Shown in pieces: positions 22,446 through 33,984 of a stretch of DNA of 64,000 bases. Under the pieces are notes generated by a model, which did no database searches, was not told where the DNA came from, and was given only the letters and a program-made list of their open reading frames with translations. The translations under genes and the position numbers were made by a program. Each line of letters starts with the position of its first letter. Within the stretch, counting starts at the first letter, position 1. The stretch comes from Phanerodontia chrysosporium (lineage: Eukaryota > Basidiomycota > Agaricomycetes > Polyporales > Phanerochaetaceae): NCBI GenBank assembly GCA_001910725.1, contig MJGA01000003.1:620001-684000 (forward strand), written 5' to 3'.

Positions 22446-25400
22446 TTACATTATAGTACAGCCTTCACCTCGGTCAGCATGATCCAATAGCGTCGGGGTC
22501 GCTAGACCGCTGGATCGCCGCCCGCTGGGAGACCACCAACGGGCGCGACCGGTGGACGACGAGGCAGTATGCTCGAATGCAGAGCTATTCCCTGATCCGT
22601 TGTTGGCCCGCCTCGAACCGCCCAACCGCTTCTTCTCCCGCGCAGCCTTGACAGCGTCGACGGTTTGCCACGAGTAGAACGACTTGACAACGACGCGGGC
22701 TGGGTCACACTCGTCTTGTCCGACGCCAAGGTCCTCGTTGTCGCGCCCATCGAGGTAGGCGAGCTTGCGGGCGTGCCAGGACCGCCAGCCGAGGCGCGTG
22801 CGTGTGAGCGGCGCGAGCTCCTTGATAACGTGCTCGCCGACGCTGCGGCAGTCGACGGCAACGACCTTGGCGTCGAGCGTCTTGCGGCTGCGCATCGTCT
22901 GCACGAACTCGCGCAGCACGGCGCCCGTCATGCGCGTGTTGTCCGCCTCGAGCACGCGCAGCCGCGGACAGCGCCGGATGAGCTCCGCGAGCGCATCGCT
23001 CTCCACATTGGCGTACGACAGTACCAGGTGCTCGAGCGCGTGACCGGGATCAGGGGCTCGCGGTGGCGCACCCCGGGGTGGCGGGGGCAAAGGCGGTGCA
23101 GGAGTGAGTGCCTCCAGGACCGCGTCCGTGACCTCGGTCGCGTCCTCGAGGTCGAGCCGTCGGATGTAAGGGGTCGTGTTTAGGAGGCGCACGAGACCGT
23201 CGTTCCGGAGCTCGGGGCCTATGGCCGCAAGCTCAAGAAATTCGAGCTTGGGTACGGCGTACGCGAGGTGCGAGCATGCATGGTCGGTAAGGAGGACACA
23301 GGAGGAGAGGTTGAGGTGACGCAGGCTCGTGACACGACGCCAGTACCGGCTCGAGTCTGAAGCATTGCGGCCTGCTTCGCGAGCAGACAGATGGACAGCG
23401 GGTATCTGAGCCGAGTCTTCTTCGGTGCAAGCGACAAAGGCTTCGATGGCGGAGTTATGCACCGTAGTGGAGCTGAGATCGAGGACCTCCAAGAACGGTG
23501 CAGCACGTCCGAGTGCCGCTAACATACCATCAGTGACACCCTTCAACCCAGATAACCTAAGCTCCTTGAGACCGACGCGCTCCCCTCGGGCGACTGCTGC
23601 TGCTGCCACAGAGCGAATCCCTTCACCGTCCATATTGCGACACCGGCTCAAATCCAAGGTAACGAGCCGAGGGCAGTGCATAGCCAAGAGCTCCACAGTA
23701 GCGTTGGTGACTCCCAATTGTCCGCGAAGACAAAGCTTCTCGAGCACCGGAGACCGAAGAAGGAGGTGGTGCAGTGAACGAGCGGTGAGTGAATAACACC
23801 CCTGGAGATTGATGTAGGTCAGATTGGTATAAGAGAGGCCGAGTTGCGAAGGTGCAGGGTGAGCAGCGAGGTGGTGAACTATGTCAGCGAGGGTCGCAGA
23901 GGAAAGTGTGCCGTGACCGGTCAGGTCAAGTGTTCTAGCGAAACCACCGACGTTGCGCGCGAGGTGAATCAAAACGTTCGGTGATAACTTGGGGAACGAA
24001 CGAAGATCCAGCTGCGACCAGAGCTGTCCGTCATACACGAGATCTCGCCATGAGCGGGAGACCTGCAGTGAAAAGGTTAATAGTGACCCAGTATGACACC
24101 GTTTGGTATATGCCTACCCTGCTTAGCTTGAATATCTCTCTTATACCTTTCTCCCTACCAACCCACTTGTGGCGAGAGGATGACGCTTTATGCGCAGTCC
24201 ACTTGCCGTCTGCGACGCGTTTCTCGAAATCTTCCTCGTGAAGCGCGACAAGCGAGGAAAGGATGTGCAGTTTAACTTCATGTGGTAGAAGCTCTTCGAA
24301 ATAGGACCGATCCTCTTGCGTCGACTCTTCGTACAGCTCTGCAGGAGCCAGTGGAACGATGTCATCGAAGCAAAAGGTCGGGAACGGCAATGGCGAAGAG
24401 TATGCGCGACCCTTGGTGCGCACAGGAAGCGTACCACGAGCGTTCCGCTGAGAGTCAACTACGCCCCAAACCGAGCTTGTCTCCACGACAGGAGATGCCA
24501 GCGGACTGCGCGTTTGCATGTCACGGGACCATGGCACCGCCGAAGCACCAGGGCCAAGGTAGTGCAAGTTGGTTAGGTCTGGATGGATAGCCGAACCCAA
24601 GAAGGTATCACCTAGGTCGGCAGAGGACGCACGGGGGCTGGTAGAAGGGCTCTTCTTTGAGAAGAGCTTGCGAGCCAGAGTGCCTGGTGCACCCTTGGAG
24701 GCTGCGAACTTGGCCTTCATCTTGGGCAACGAGGGTGTCGACAATGACCGCAATGAATGCCGCGACACATTGGATATCGTGCGCCTGCGGGATGCGCCCG
24801 AACCCAAACCCGAAGTCTGTGGTAGAGCCGGTGTGCTCGGAGCACTCGTGATGTCGGACGCCCTGTCCATGGGCGATGGGGACTCGGGGCTCGATTCGGC
24901 ACCACCCATCGATAAATGGCTCGAGCCGTAGGATGACGGTCCCGCCCTCGACAACCACTCCGCCTCGTACGAAAATTGTGTGGGCGAGAAGGACAGCGGG
25001 GGGAGAGTGGGAGGGAGCTCTCGGCCTTTGCCCTTCCCAGACGATGCTTCATCAGCCTCCACCTCTGCGGAAGTATGCACTATGCTCTCTATATCCCCGA
25101 AAGCGGCGAGCGACGGAGGAGGGAAAGCGTATGACAATCGAGAATCGTACCTTGAGCTCGAAGAGCCTGATGGCGCTGAGGCCAATGCGAAGATGTCTGG
25201 GTCGTGCTGAGCGGCCTCCGCAAGCGGCATAGACATGGGCTCTGAGGATGTGGGGGCCGCGGCCTGCTTGCCCTTCACATCCGAGGAGGCTGGTACGCTC
25301 ATTGCACTCGATGGCGGGGTATCTTCGTGGTCGAACCAAGGTCGGACAATGTGGTGTCGAGTAAATAAGGAGGAGGTTCCGGGGCCCCTTGCGGGATCCT

Positions 25401-25485
25401 CGAGGAGCGAAAGCGGCTCGAAACGCTCATTAGAGTCGAAATCGAAAAGCGAACCGCCGTTATCGATATCGTGCGTGCGGCTCAT
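22446..25485 (-). CDS. F-box and leucine-rich-repeat protein
   Basis: Probable substrate receptor of an SCF ubiquitin ligase. Two exons, 25485-~24115 and ~24066-22446, joined by a ~50-nt intron inside the F-box. The N-terminal ~400 residues are Ser/Pro-rich and disordered. The F-box reads LLPHEVKLHILSSLVALHEEDFEKRV...VSRSWRDLVYDGQLWSQLDL, with an unusually long insert (KWTAHKASSSRHKWVGREKG) between its helices. Leucine-rich repeats follow: LTYINLQGCYSL, LEKLCLRGQLGVT, LVTLDLSRCRNMDG, LKELRLSGLKGVT, LEVLDLSSTTV and LRHLNLSSCVLLT, typical AMN1/GRR1-type repeats. The C-terminus is Ser-rich. Domain call is firm; the substrate is unknown. Confidence 0.87.
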
Positions 25486-25898
25486 GGCGAGAGGGGGTAA
25501 AATACAGGTCGGAGTGTATCAATAATGAGTAGCAAAATCAGGAGGATGGAGGGAAACGTGCAAATCTGGACGAGTTGGTCATCGAGCGGCGGGATTAGGA
25601 TCGTTCGACTCTAGCATGGCAGTCGTCAGGAGCCTAGCAGAGCCGTCTGTAAATGTCGCTGCCTGGCCCGCTGGATGGTTAGTCGACGCGGCAGGAGCAC
25701 AACCCGCCGAGCTCACTTAGGGGATCGGCTCGGACTTACCGTCGTCTCATATTCCCACGCCGATTCTACGCTTGACGATGACCTCATTTAGCGTAGACCT
25801 CACTGACGGCTTCAAAGTTTGTTCTAAGACATGGATTATAGGAAGTGCGTAGATTACACTAGATACAGCACCCGGTCGGGTAGCAGGGAAAGCGGGAC
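25486..25898. other. Intergenic region between F-box gene start and C1D stop
   Basis: Both neighbours are on the minus strand, so this holds the F-box gene promoter and the C1D 3' UTR. No other feature seen. Confidence 0.5.
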
Positions 25899-27002
25899 CT
25901 AGCTCAAAGCGCGAGCATTCGCCGCTGCCTCCTGCTTAGCCTTCTTTCGCGCCTTCTTCTGTGCGGTACGTTTCTTCGTCTTAGCAGTAGCAGTGTCTGA
26001 GCCCGTTTGCGGTGTACCAGCCCTAGACGTGCCCGGTGTGTCCACATCACTGACGGCAGGCGACGACTTTGCACTCTTGGCCGGAGGCTCACCAGCCTTG
26101 GATTCGTCGCCGTAACCTGCGCGCGAGATACATCTCAGTAGTCTGAGAAGAGAATTCCTCACTTACCGGCGAATGGATCCACTGCTGGTCGTCTGCGCTT
26201 CTGACCGACTGATTTCTTCTCCTCGATGTCAACGTCGTCTATGGCTCGTTGCTTGCCCTTGTCTTCAGCTCGAGGCGAGGTGTTACTCTTTGCAGACGTC
26301 TCGCTGTCCTCGTCACCAATTACTTGCAACTCGTCCTCTTCTTCGGTGCCCATGTCATTCAACTCTTTTTCGTACTGAGCACGGGCGGCCATTTTGGTGG
26401 TGACCTTGACCGGCACACGAACCTCGCCACCCCGTGTATTAGGTGCTCCTTCATCCTGGCCTGGCGGTCTTCCCACTTTGACCTGTGCTATCGCATGCTT
26501 TATGAACCGGTTAGCGGCGCTCTTGTCAACCGTCATTCTCTCTGCAGCAGAAGAGGTGAGTGGCGAAAATGCCGGGTATACAGACATGATACTTGCGTTT
26601 TGCTGGGTCCTCCGCATCTTTTATCTTGTCAAAATATTGTCGCACCCGGTCCTGATGCGCGTAAGCATTCCATTGAGCCCTGAAATACCCAGCCAAAACA
26701 CACCAGCTCCTGGACGACTTGATGTGTCTTGGGATCAACACCTCTCGTTTTGAGGTAAACTTGAGCGAGGCAGGTTTGAGTAACCGTCTAGTGCAATGAG
26801 GCGCGGCGTACTCACTGAATACCAAGTCATACACCAAGTAGGGTAGCGCAACCTGCAGTTTTGCTTGTTGAATCTTGTCTAGACCCACCACCGCCTCGGG
26901 GAGTGTCTGAGCAAACAGAGGCTCAAGCTTTGCTTCAAGCTCGTCTAGAGAAGTGTCCAAGGCTTGTAGTTTAGCAGAGACTTTGCTAGTGCTTGCAGCC
27001 AT
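25899..27002 (-). CDS. LRP1: C1D/LRP1-type exosome-associated protein
   Basis: Nuclear exosome cofactor of the Sas10/Utp3/C1D family, which assists Rrp6 in rRNA and snoRNA processing. The N-terminal domain has KLQALDTSLDELEAKLEPLF, KIQQAKLQVALPYLVYDLVF, then (after an intron) YLKTRGVDPKTHQVVQEL and VRQYFDKIKDAEDPAKRK, the hallmark order of the family. The remainder carries AAERMTVDKSAANRFIKHAIAQ and a basic, Lys-rich tail (KKRTAQKKARKKAKQ) likely to bind RNA. About five exons. The start at 27002 is the only sensible Met before the conserved helix and lies just 141 nt from the divergent SF3B5 start. Confidence 0.88.
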
Positions 27003-27143
27003 AGTGCTTAGTGGTCGGTGAGCTGGGGAATGTTGTACTCTGCTTTCCCGCGAGACCAACACGACGAGACGCCTTTGAGTGTAGGGAGTGCTAGTGAAGA
27101 ACAAGCGTGAGTGAGCGCGCTTACCATTGAACATCACCTTGCC

Positions 27144-27676
27144 ATGGTACGTCCAGCATGCCGACCTCGGGCCATATACCCACACGTCTGCACAGTCTTC
27201 TGAGCTCAGATATACGGCTAACACACAACTCGAGCATCGTGAGTAGTTATACATTTTGTATAATCAGGGAGCTATTGATTTACACCTCGGTAGTCCACGC
27301 TCGTTACACTGGTACCGGTGCGTGGTATTAAGCTCGTCCCACTTTCATCGTTTCCTGAAGGATACGCGTACTCAAGGACACGCCGACCTGACCAAATAGT
27401 GAGCTAGGAAGACATAGCTTTTAGAAGCAACAGACCTTGACCGCTTCTTCCACTAGCGAATGGCTTACCCACCAACACCGTGACACACTGTCCTCGATTG
27501 TTGGCCATCCTCCTCTGACCTCTTATTTGGCAATTGCTGACGGGGAAGCTATTGGTCGAGTCAAGTTCGAGATGACGGAGGTGCGTCCGTCCTTTGTTTT
27601 CTGTCGGACTGGGCCTGAGTTTCGGTCACAGCGTATGCTGCAGCCATGCGGCCCTCCTCCTGCCAAAGACGATTGA
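27144..27676 (+). CDS. SF3B5: Splicing factor 3b subunit 5 (SF3b10)
   Basis: Small subunit of the U2 snRNP SF3b complex. Six exons: 27144-27146 (ATG only), 27196-27238, 27294-27317, 27377-27398, 27457-27580 and 27632-27676, with introns of 49, 55, 59, 58 and 51 nt. The spliced protein, ~86 residues, has YTANTQLEHL, YTGTGHADLTKYEW, NQHRD-like HQHRDTLSSIVGHPPL, YLAIADGEAIGRV and RMLQPCGPPP, matching SF3b10 over its whole length, which fixes every splice site. The first coding exon is just the start codon, followed directly by a GTACGT donor. It is divergently transcribed from the C1D gene. Odd feature: five introns in ~260 coding bases, for a spliceosome component. Confidence 0.93.
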
Positions 27677-28166
27677 TGCATCCCTTCACGAACAGTATCT
27701 TCCCCATTCTCGGGGAACAAGCCTCTTGCGATCCCTGACATGCTTCTTGGCCCGCCCTCACGAGTCTTCTGTATGTACGCTTACCCGCATGCCGTTTCTA
27801 GTTCATCTAAGAGGCAATTTCATAGTGGGCCAGGCCCTTGATTTCTGCAACAAACATGACCAATACCATATGAGTGGAGCCCTAGAAGTGTACGGTTGCT
27901 GAAGCTACATGCGGCCGTTGGCGGATGTTCCATATTTGACAATCCCGCCGCGGCATGCGCGCTACCGGAGGCGCAGACGCGTCGAACAGTCAGCCAAGGC
28001 TGGCGGATGCAGCTTCTGGTTGGCTCCGCGGTCTGCTCTTTGCTGGCTCGCCGTCTTCGCTTGCAGCTCTACGATATCCATCACCACGTTCCAGAAAGGG
28101 CCACCACCACGGTCCTTTGTCCTTTGTCCCAAACGCACGCTACCAGATTTTCGTTGGCGAGCGGCC
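27677..28166. other. Intergenic region between SF3B5 and methyltransferase B
   Basis: Open frame continues upstream from methyltransferase B to 27909, but that part looks like shadow sequence; the Met at 28167 has a better context (GCCATGG). No other gene recognised. Confidence 0.5.
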
Positions 28167-30551
28167 ATGGATAAAGACGCACTGTCCGGGCTGTCTCTCC
28201 GGCCACATATCCTTCGAACTGCTAGCTCTTCCCGCCTCTGGCGACCGTCCCTTTCCCGTAACAACTCACATCTTTCGCCCTCCTCCCCTTCCCGTCTTTC
28301 ACAAGAGAATTCTCCCGACGACATGCGACGATCCCCGGTCATTTCCTCCCCGCAAGTGAACGAAGCGTTTGGCACTTGTTGGGACGTAGAGGTCCATGGT
28401 GCTTCTCCGCGCAAGATGTCGGCGGATAGCACGCTCAGCACATCATCATCATGTCGTGTGCAACCTCTCAACATTAATAAGCCGTTACCGCCACGTCCTG
28501 GCTCGAGACTATCGCATCCAAGACCACCGACTCCCGACCTCTGTGTGAGCTACGAGTCTGACGAATCCACTAAGTCCGAGTCGCCGCCTTGGACACCCCC
28601 TGTGGTGCAACCGTCCCGTTCAGGCAACAATTCCAAGGCCGGCTCGCAACGCAGCTCGATCAGCTCATTCGACCTGGGCAGTGGACCGCGCGTAGAACCA
28701 CCACCCAAGTCAACGCCACGCAAGCAACCATCATTCAATACTCTGCTCCAGAAGTGAGTCAAGTGTTAGATGTACAATCTTTCGCATCTCTTACACTCTC
28801 CTAGCGAGTACTACACCCACGAGCTACTATGCCACCTGACTCCAGAAGGCTCCCCAACGTTTGACACCTTTCGCGATCTACGCATCCTGTATCCCGACGA
28901 GAAGCTGGAGTTACTGGACCTTGGATGCGGCCGCGGAGTATGGGCTGCGGAAGTTGCATCGCTGTGGGACGACGTGCATGTCACCGCTTGTGACATTGAA
29001 GACTTCGAGATGCAGGCTCGTGAATGGATGCCTGCTGATGTAGCAGCGCGAATAACTTGGACTCGTGGCGATTTGTACGCCCTACTACTCTTGTTGCTGC
29101 GGGTAGAACACTAATGCCATCCCGTTCGACAGTATCATGGACTACCTTCCGTTCAAATGCGAGGCTTTTCATTTCATCAGACTATTGGCACCGTCGGGCG
29201 CCATGCCGATAGATTGCTGGCCTCGTCTCCTCGCAGAACTAGAGCGCGTCCTCAAGCCCGGTGGTCGCTTGGAGCTAATCGATGACGAAGTTATCTTCCC
29301 ACATATCACCCTTCCCCCGAATTCGTCCATTCACAAGAACACGGACGAGGGACATTTGCCTTTCAGGAAGGCATCGGTTTGCAGCCTACCTGCCGAACCC
29401 GAACACAGCTGGGAAGAACTCGAAGAAAGCGGCGCAAGTCAGCGTGTTAGTCCGCCGACGACGCCCGTTAGGCCTACGATTACGCGCTCTCCTACGTCTC
29501 CCAACTTCAAGTCCGAGAAGTCAGAGGCGCTCCGGAGGCCATCCTTGAAGCGTTCTCCGACCTCTTTCTCAGGAGGCCGCAAATTCTCCCGAAACCAAGT
29601 AGTCCCAGAAATCCTTGAAGGTCCCGTTTACGGTCACGATCCGCCGAGCCACCGAACGTCGCCACCAACACTGGCGGAGCGCCTCAAGAATGCCGAAGAC
29701 ATGGAGGGAATTTTCGCCGGCATGTTGAAAGCCAAGGGGGTCTATCGACGGTCATACGAATTCCTCCCAAGCATGCTGAAAAATACCTTTGGGGAGTATC
29801 GAGCCAGCCGCACTCACGAATTCGAGATCCTACTCCCCACTTCCGCCTCTATCTTCGAGACATCTCGTCCCCATGCACCATCCGTCAACAGCCTCGATTT
29901 AAGTGTCGATCCATTCACACTTCCCCGAAGGCGAGGCGCATGATAGACCCTTTGGACGAATTCTCCGGAAGGCGGTCCAAGGCGTACCAACCGCCAGGGT
30001 TCATTGTCCGTCCCAACAACGTCTTCGTTCCGTGCGCGCCCGACGCACTAGAGTTCCATGCGTGCAAAAACATGCATCTACTACTCTCCAGCAAGCCGGC
30101 GTTGTTCGCCTTCATCCAGGAGCAGTACGGGAAGCACGGTGTCGATACTATCTCTCTCGATGACTTCGAATCGCTGTTGTGTTTGTACGATGAGTATGTC
30201 ACGTTGCCCGCTGTCATGATGAAACAATCAGCTGACCTCTGAGACAGGTGCAAGCGTACTCGCCTTGGCTGGCCTAACCCTTCCTTCATGGATGACATCG
30301 ACTTACTCTCCCAGCCAACGTCACCTACCAAGATCCTGTTCAACTCGCACAGTGCCATCTTCACTCGCCGCCGAGTGCCTTCAGGCGTGCAGCCCGTTAT
30401 GCATGTCTTGCGCAGACCTCCAGCACGTCACGAAGTATCGCCCATACGGGTTATACGGGTCTATAACGCCACCAAGCCTAGCAAGTGCCATAGACCCAGC
30501 TTGATACCGCTGCCTTCTCATAACGTATCATCACCCATTCGGGGTATCTAA
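28167..30551 (+). CDS. SAM-dependent class I methyltransferase B
   Basis: Substrate unknown. A long Ser/Pro-rich N-terminus (~195 residues) precedes the fold, as in methyltransferase A. Motifs: EYYTHELLCHLTPEGSP, motif I LLDLGCGRGVWAAEVA, acidic VTACDIEDFEM, RITWTRGD, LPFKCEAFHFIRLLAPSGAMP and the post-I block LLAELERVLKPGGRLELIDDE. An insert rich in Ser/Pro/Arg separates this from the C-terminal part (KNAEDMEGIFAGML, KGVYRRSYEFLPSM). Introns begin at ~28755 (GTGAGT), ~29078 (GTACGC; 58 nt, CTAAT branch) and ~30192 (GTATGT). The last exon may end at 30551; the final ~40 codons are less certain than the rest. Related in layout to methyltransferase A. Confidence 0.8.
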
Positions 30552-30946
30552 CCACAATTCGAACGCTCTCGCCATGTCGTCGTCGTGATCTAGGTTGTTG
30601 CTTATTTATTCGTCGTTCACTATGCAGGATCTTGTGGAAGTCTTCGTTTTGCATCTGTGTCCACTCATGTAGCCTAGCCATCGTCGGAACTTAGAAACAT
30701 CTTAACTTATCGTGATATTATTGCCTTTCTCCGTATGCATGCGCTCAGTCGTCGATCGCACGTCGCCGACTCTAGGTCCGAGGCGCACTTTCTAGGAGGT
30801 GGCCAGACGCGCTGAGGTAAGGACGCAGCACACATGCCTGCGATGCCCCTCCGCGGATCGCCCGCGTACTTAGCTTTCTCCGCCACTGCCTCCTCGCTGC
30901 AATCCTCCTAACAGCCTCTACATCGTTGCCTTACTTGACGTCTCAA
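30552..30946. promoter_or_regulatory. Intergenic region upstream of WSS1
   Basis: 3' end of methyltransferase B and promoter of WSS1. No gene or clear motif seen. Confidence 0.45.
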
Positions 30947-32320
30947 ATGTCAGAGACGTTCGTCAAATCCTATACGCACCTCAAGGATCGCCCGCACGCG
31001 GATCGTGCATTGCCCATGCTGCAGCGGGTGGCCTCCCTTGTGAAGCCCATCATGCGTAAGCATGAATGGGTGCTCCCTGTGCTATCGGAGTTCTTCCAGA
31101 GTCTCCTAACCTTGTTGGTGAGTGGCCGGCGAAGTTCAAGGGAGGCATGTACTGACTGGCGTGCTGCAGGACTTAGTATGTATCTATTATACTGTGCCAC
31201 ACAGGCAAGTCTCATACACCACAATAGATATCAACGCAGGTCAGAAGATACTCCTCCGTCTCAGACCTGCCCACTCCCCAGATACTTTCTATGGTGAAGA
31301 AGATGTGGTGCACACAATGCTTCATGAAGTACGAACTATGTTATTTTCGCCACTCCGTGCTCACGCCTATCATAGCTCACACACAATGTTCATGGCCCCC
31401 ATGACGAGAAATTCTACAAGTTTTTGTCTGAGCTTGAAGACGAGTTCGAAGCTCTGAAGCGGTCAGGGTATGCCGGAGAGGGCTTCCACACGCCCGGCCA
31501 CCGTCTTGGGGAGAATGTGTCACATAATTTACCCCCTCACATTGCCCGGGCTCGAGCATTAGAGGCAGCTGAGAGGAGGCGGCGCTTCAGCAGCATCTTA
31601 GGTGGTGCACGCCGACTAGGCGGTGCTCCACGGCGGGATCTAACACCTCGGGAACTTGCTGCTCAGGTAAGCCGAGACTACTCGACCCCTTTGAGACTGT
31701 AGTATTGACATTATCCCAAGGCTGCCGAACGTAGGTTACGCGACGAGAAATCCTGCGCTTTCGGAGAGCTTGCACACAGAGAGGCAGAAAAGGCTGCTCG
31801 CGAGAGCATAGAAGATGAAGTCATAGACCTCACTGCGGACTCGGACTCCGACGTCGTCATCCTTGACGAGCCGACGTCAACGGGCGGCATCTCAAAGATC
31901 GTGCAAGCCTCTCCAAGGAAGCAGAACAAGAGCACGTCGCGTCCTCCTGCAAGGACGGTCAAGAGCTCATCACCTGCTGGCCTGCGCTCACGCTCACGGC
32001 CCCCATCAGCTGCGCGCAGCGCGTCATCCCCAAAGGTCAAGACGCCGCCGCCTTCTCCAGTTGTCAGCAGGGTAGGCTCCACTGCCAAACGAAACACGTT
32101 GTCGGGTGACCACCCGTGGGCGTGCCCTCGGTGCACGCTGGTCAACGAGCCACTGACTCTGCAATGTAGCGCATGTCTGCTTGTTCGGCCCGCAAGGAAG
32201 GCCTCACTGTCGACAGGCTGGGCATGTGTGAAGTGCGGAGAGCAAGACAATCCGCATGATTTCTGGACTTGTCGCTTCTGTGGTGGCATCAAGACTGACA
32301 GCACGATATCAGCTCTCTAA
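30947..32320 (+). CDS. WSS1: WSS1-type DNA-dependent metalloprotease (WLM domain, RanBP zinc fingers)
   Basis: Protease that digests DNA-protein crosslinks, the fungal counterpart of SPRTN. The WLM domain has HEWVLPVLSEFF, NINAGQKILLRLRPAH, FYGEEDVVHTMLHELTHNVHGPH (zinc site HExxHxxxGPH) and DEKFYKFLSELEDEF. A basic, SUMO/SIM-like region follows (EVIDLTADSDSDVVILDE), then two RanBP-type zinc fingers: WACPRCTLVNEPLTLQCSAC and WACVKCGEQDNPHDFWTCRFC. A 6-nt exon GACTTA (31170-31175) between two 52-nt introns supplies Gly-Leu and the first base of Asn in PNLVGLNINAG. Anomaly: at ~31095 the conserved FFPESPNLV needs one extra C after TTCTTCC; the sequence as given shifts frame. Confidence 0.92.
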
Positions 32321-32456
32321 TACGTATAAACTCCATCTTCTATCACACGACGATGTGACAATGTTATTAATGTATCGTAGTGCGTCAGACCGGGCCCGTG
32401 GACCATGCCTCTTCGAAGAGTAGATATCATTGTCGTGATTATACATTCACAGACGA

Positions 32457-33860
32457 TTACCGCGCTCTTGCTCTCAGCTGGAATATCTTCACCGTTTGGC
32501 CTGGCATTGAATCCCCGAGGTCTGCAATGCCCCAGAATTCCTTCAGGTCTGTCTGCTCTATGAGCAATTCTTCTGTTGATAGAGCAGCTTCTGTTACGAC
32601 GTCGAGTCAGACATCATGCACTTGAGAAAAGAGCTGTACATCGAGACAACTCACTTGCTTCCCATACGAACTGCGCTAAAGTGTTCTCATTTCGCTCCGT
32701 GAGTGCGATTAAAGCGATTCTACTCCGGTCTTGAAGCACGATTTTGAGAGTCTCGATCAGAGGAGGTATAATCCTTGGATCGTACACCTATACGCTTCAA
32801 TTTAGTAGACGTAAAACGCAATAGGGTTCTGATTTACCACATCAGCCCCTAGAATAACATCGGGTGAGGAGTCCGCAAGTAAGTCTTGTACAGACGTGAT
32901 GCCCGTCGGATCCGTAGAATCTGTCCAATCGAGGTACGCTGTCTTGACATTGGGATGTACAGAGGACTTGTCTATGTATTGGTTAGTGGCACATCTCCGA
33001 TGAATGACTTGGACTCTACATACTACATGGTAATCGCAGGTTTTCCGCGCACCTTGCCAATACTTCCTGGTTGACATCTGTCAAGCAGATGCTACCCTGT
33101 ATTACGGGTTGCTGCCACTGTATAGCTGCAGCAACAATCCCCAATAAACCGACTCCAGAGCCGAGCTCCAGGAGCCTCTTGTCTTGCACGATGTCTGTAC
33201 ACCAGGGACAATGGATTAGTGCTAATCGAGCGATACGCTCTATGAGTCGAAAGCATACCTGGGTGCTCAATCAAATATTGTGCAAGAACGAGACTGGCGC
33301 GCCATGTTTTCAACCCAGTGGTGCCACTCTCGATGGTGGTCCGAGATTCTAGAAGGGTTGCACTGTCGAATTCCGACCCATAGTCTCGCTTCCAGAAGTA
33401 TGTGAAGTAAGATGGTGCAGGAGGTAGAGATCCCGTTTCAAGCGAACTAATTAGGTTATAAGGGCGAGAGAATACACGCCAATAACATTATCGCTTACGT
33501 TGTTGAACGAGAAACCAGGCTAACGTGATGCTCATAGAGTCGACCGTCAATCTCGTCATCATCCTGAGTCTTAGGTCAAATACGGAGATAACCAGCTAAC
33601 AGAAAGTCACACACCTCATTCATAGGCATGGACTCGAGTTGTGCCAAAGCCCATTTCCAGAATTGCTGCTGATACTGTGGCGAGGGAGGGTATGATAGGA
33701 AGAAGGGATGGAGAAGAAGGTAATTCAGCAAAAAATCATGGACTTGACGGAACGGAAGATCTGAAGGAAATGCAAGACATCTTATGGGACATAGCGTAGC
33801 ATATGCGCGGAGAATGTCGCGGAGGGCGTTGGGCAGACCGTGTAGGTCGATGTTCATCAT
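32457..33860 (-). CDS. FAM86/EFM3-like protein-lysine methyltransferase
   Basis: Family 16 methyltransferase related to human FAM86A and yeast EFM3, which trimethylate a lysine on elongation factor 2. The N-terminal block (LPFRQVHDFLLNYLLLHP, FWKWALAQLE) and the catalytic part (LESRTTIESGTTGLKTWRASLVLAQYL, motif I LLELGSGVGLLGIVAAAIQW, then LTDVNQEVLARCAENLR, VKTAYLDWTDS and ILGADVVYDPRIIPPLIETL) are all present in order. EIDGRLYEHHVSL is joined by an intron with a CCTAA-rich 3' end. The ending EFWGIADLGDSMPG leads to the TAA at 32459-32457. About seven exons. The start at 33860 lies 124 nt from the divergent Bot1-like gene. Confidence 0.82.
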
Positions 33861-33930
33861 GTGGCGTGAGACCTGTAGGCTGCGAGCGCCTGGTGCAGAG
33901 CGCCCGGAGATATGCTTGCCCTAAATTCAA

Positions 33931-33938
33931 TCACGTGA
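33931..33938. promoter_or_regulatory. Palindromic TCACGTGA (E-box/CDE I-type) site
   Basis: Single perfect palindrome in the 124-nt promoter shared by the EFM3-like and mitochondrial-ribosomal genes. CACGTG is the core of bHLH sites (Cbf1/USF type). Confidence 0.5.
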
Positions 33939-33984
33939 TACTACCCAGAAAGGCTTCAAATTTTTCGAGTTCAACTCTGCAGTG

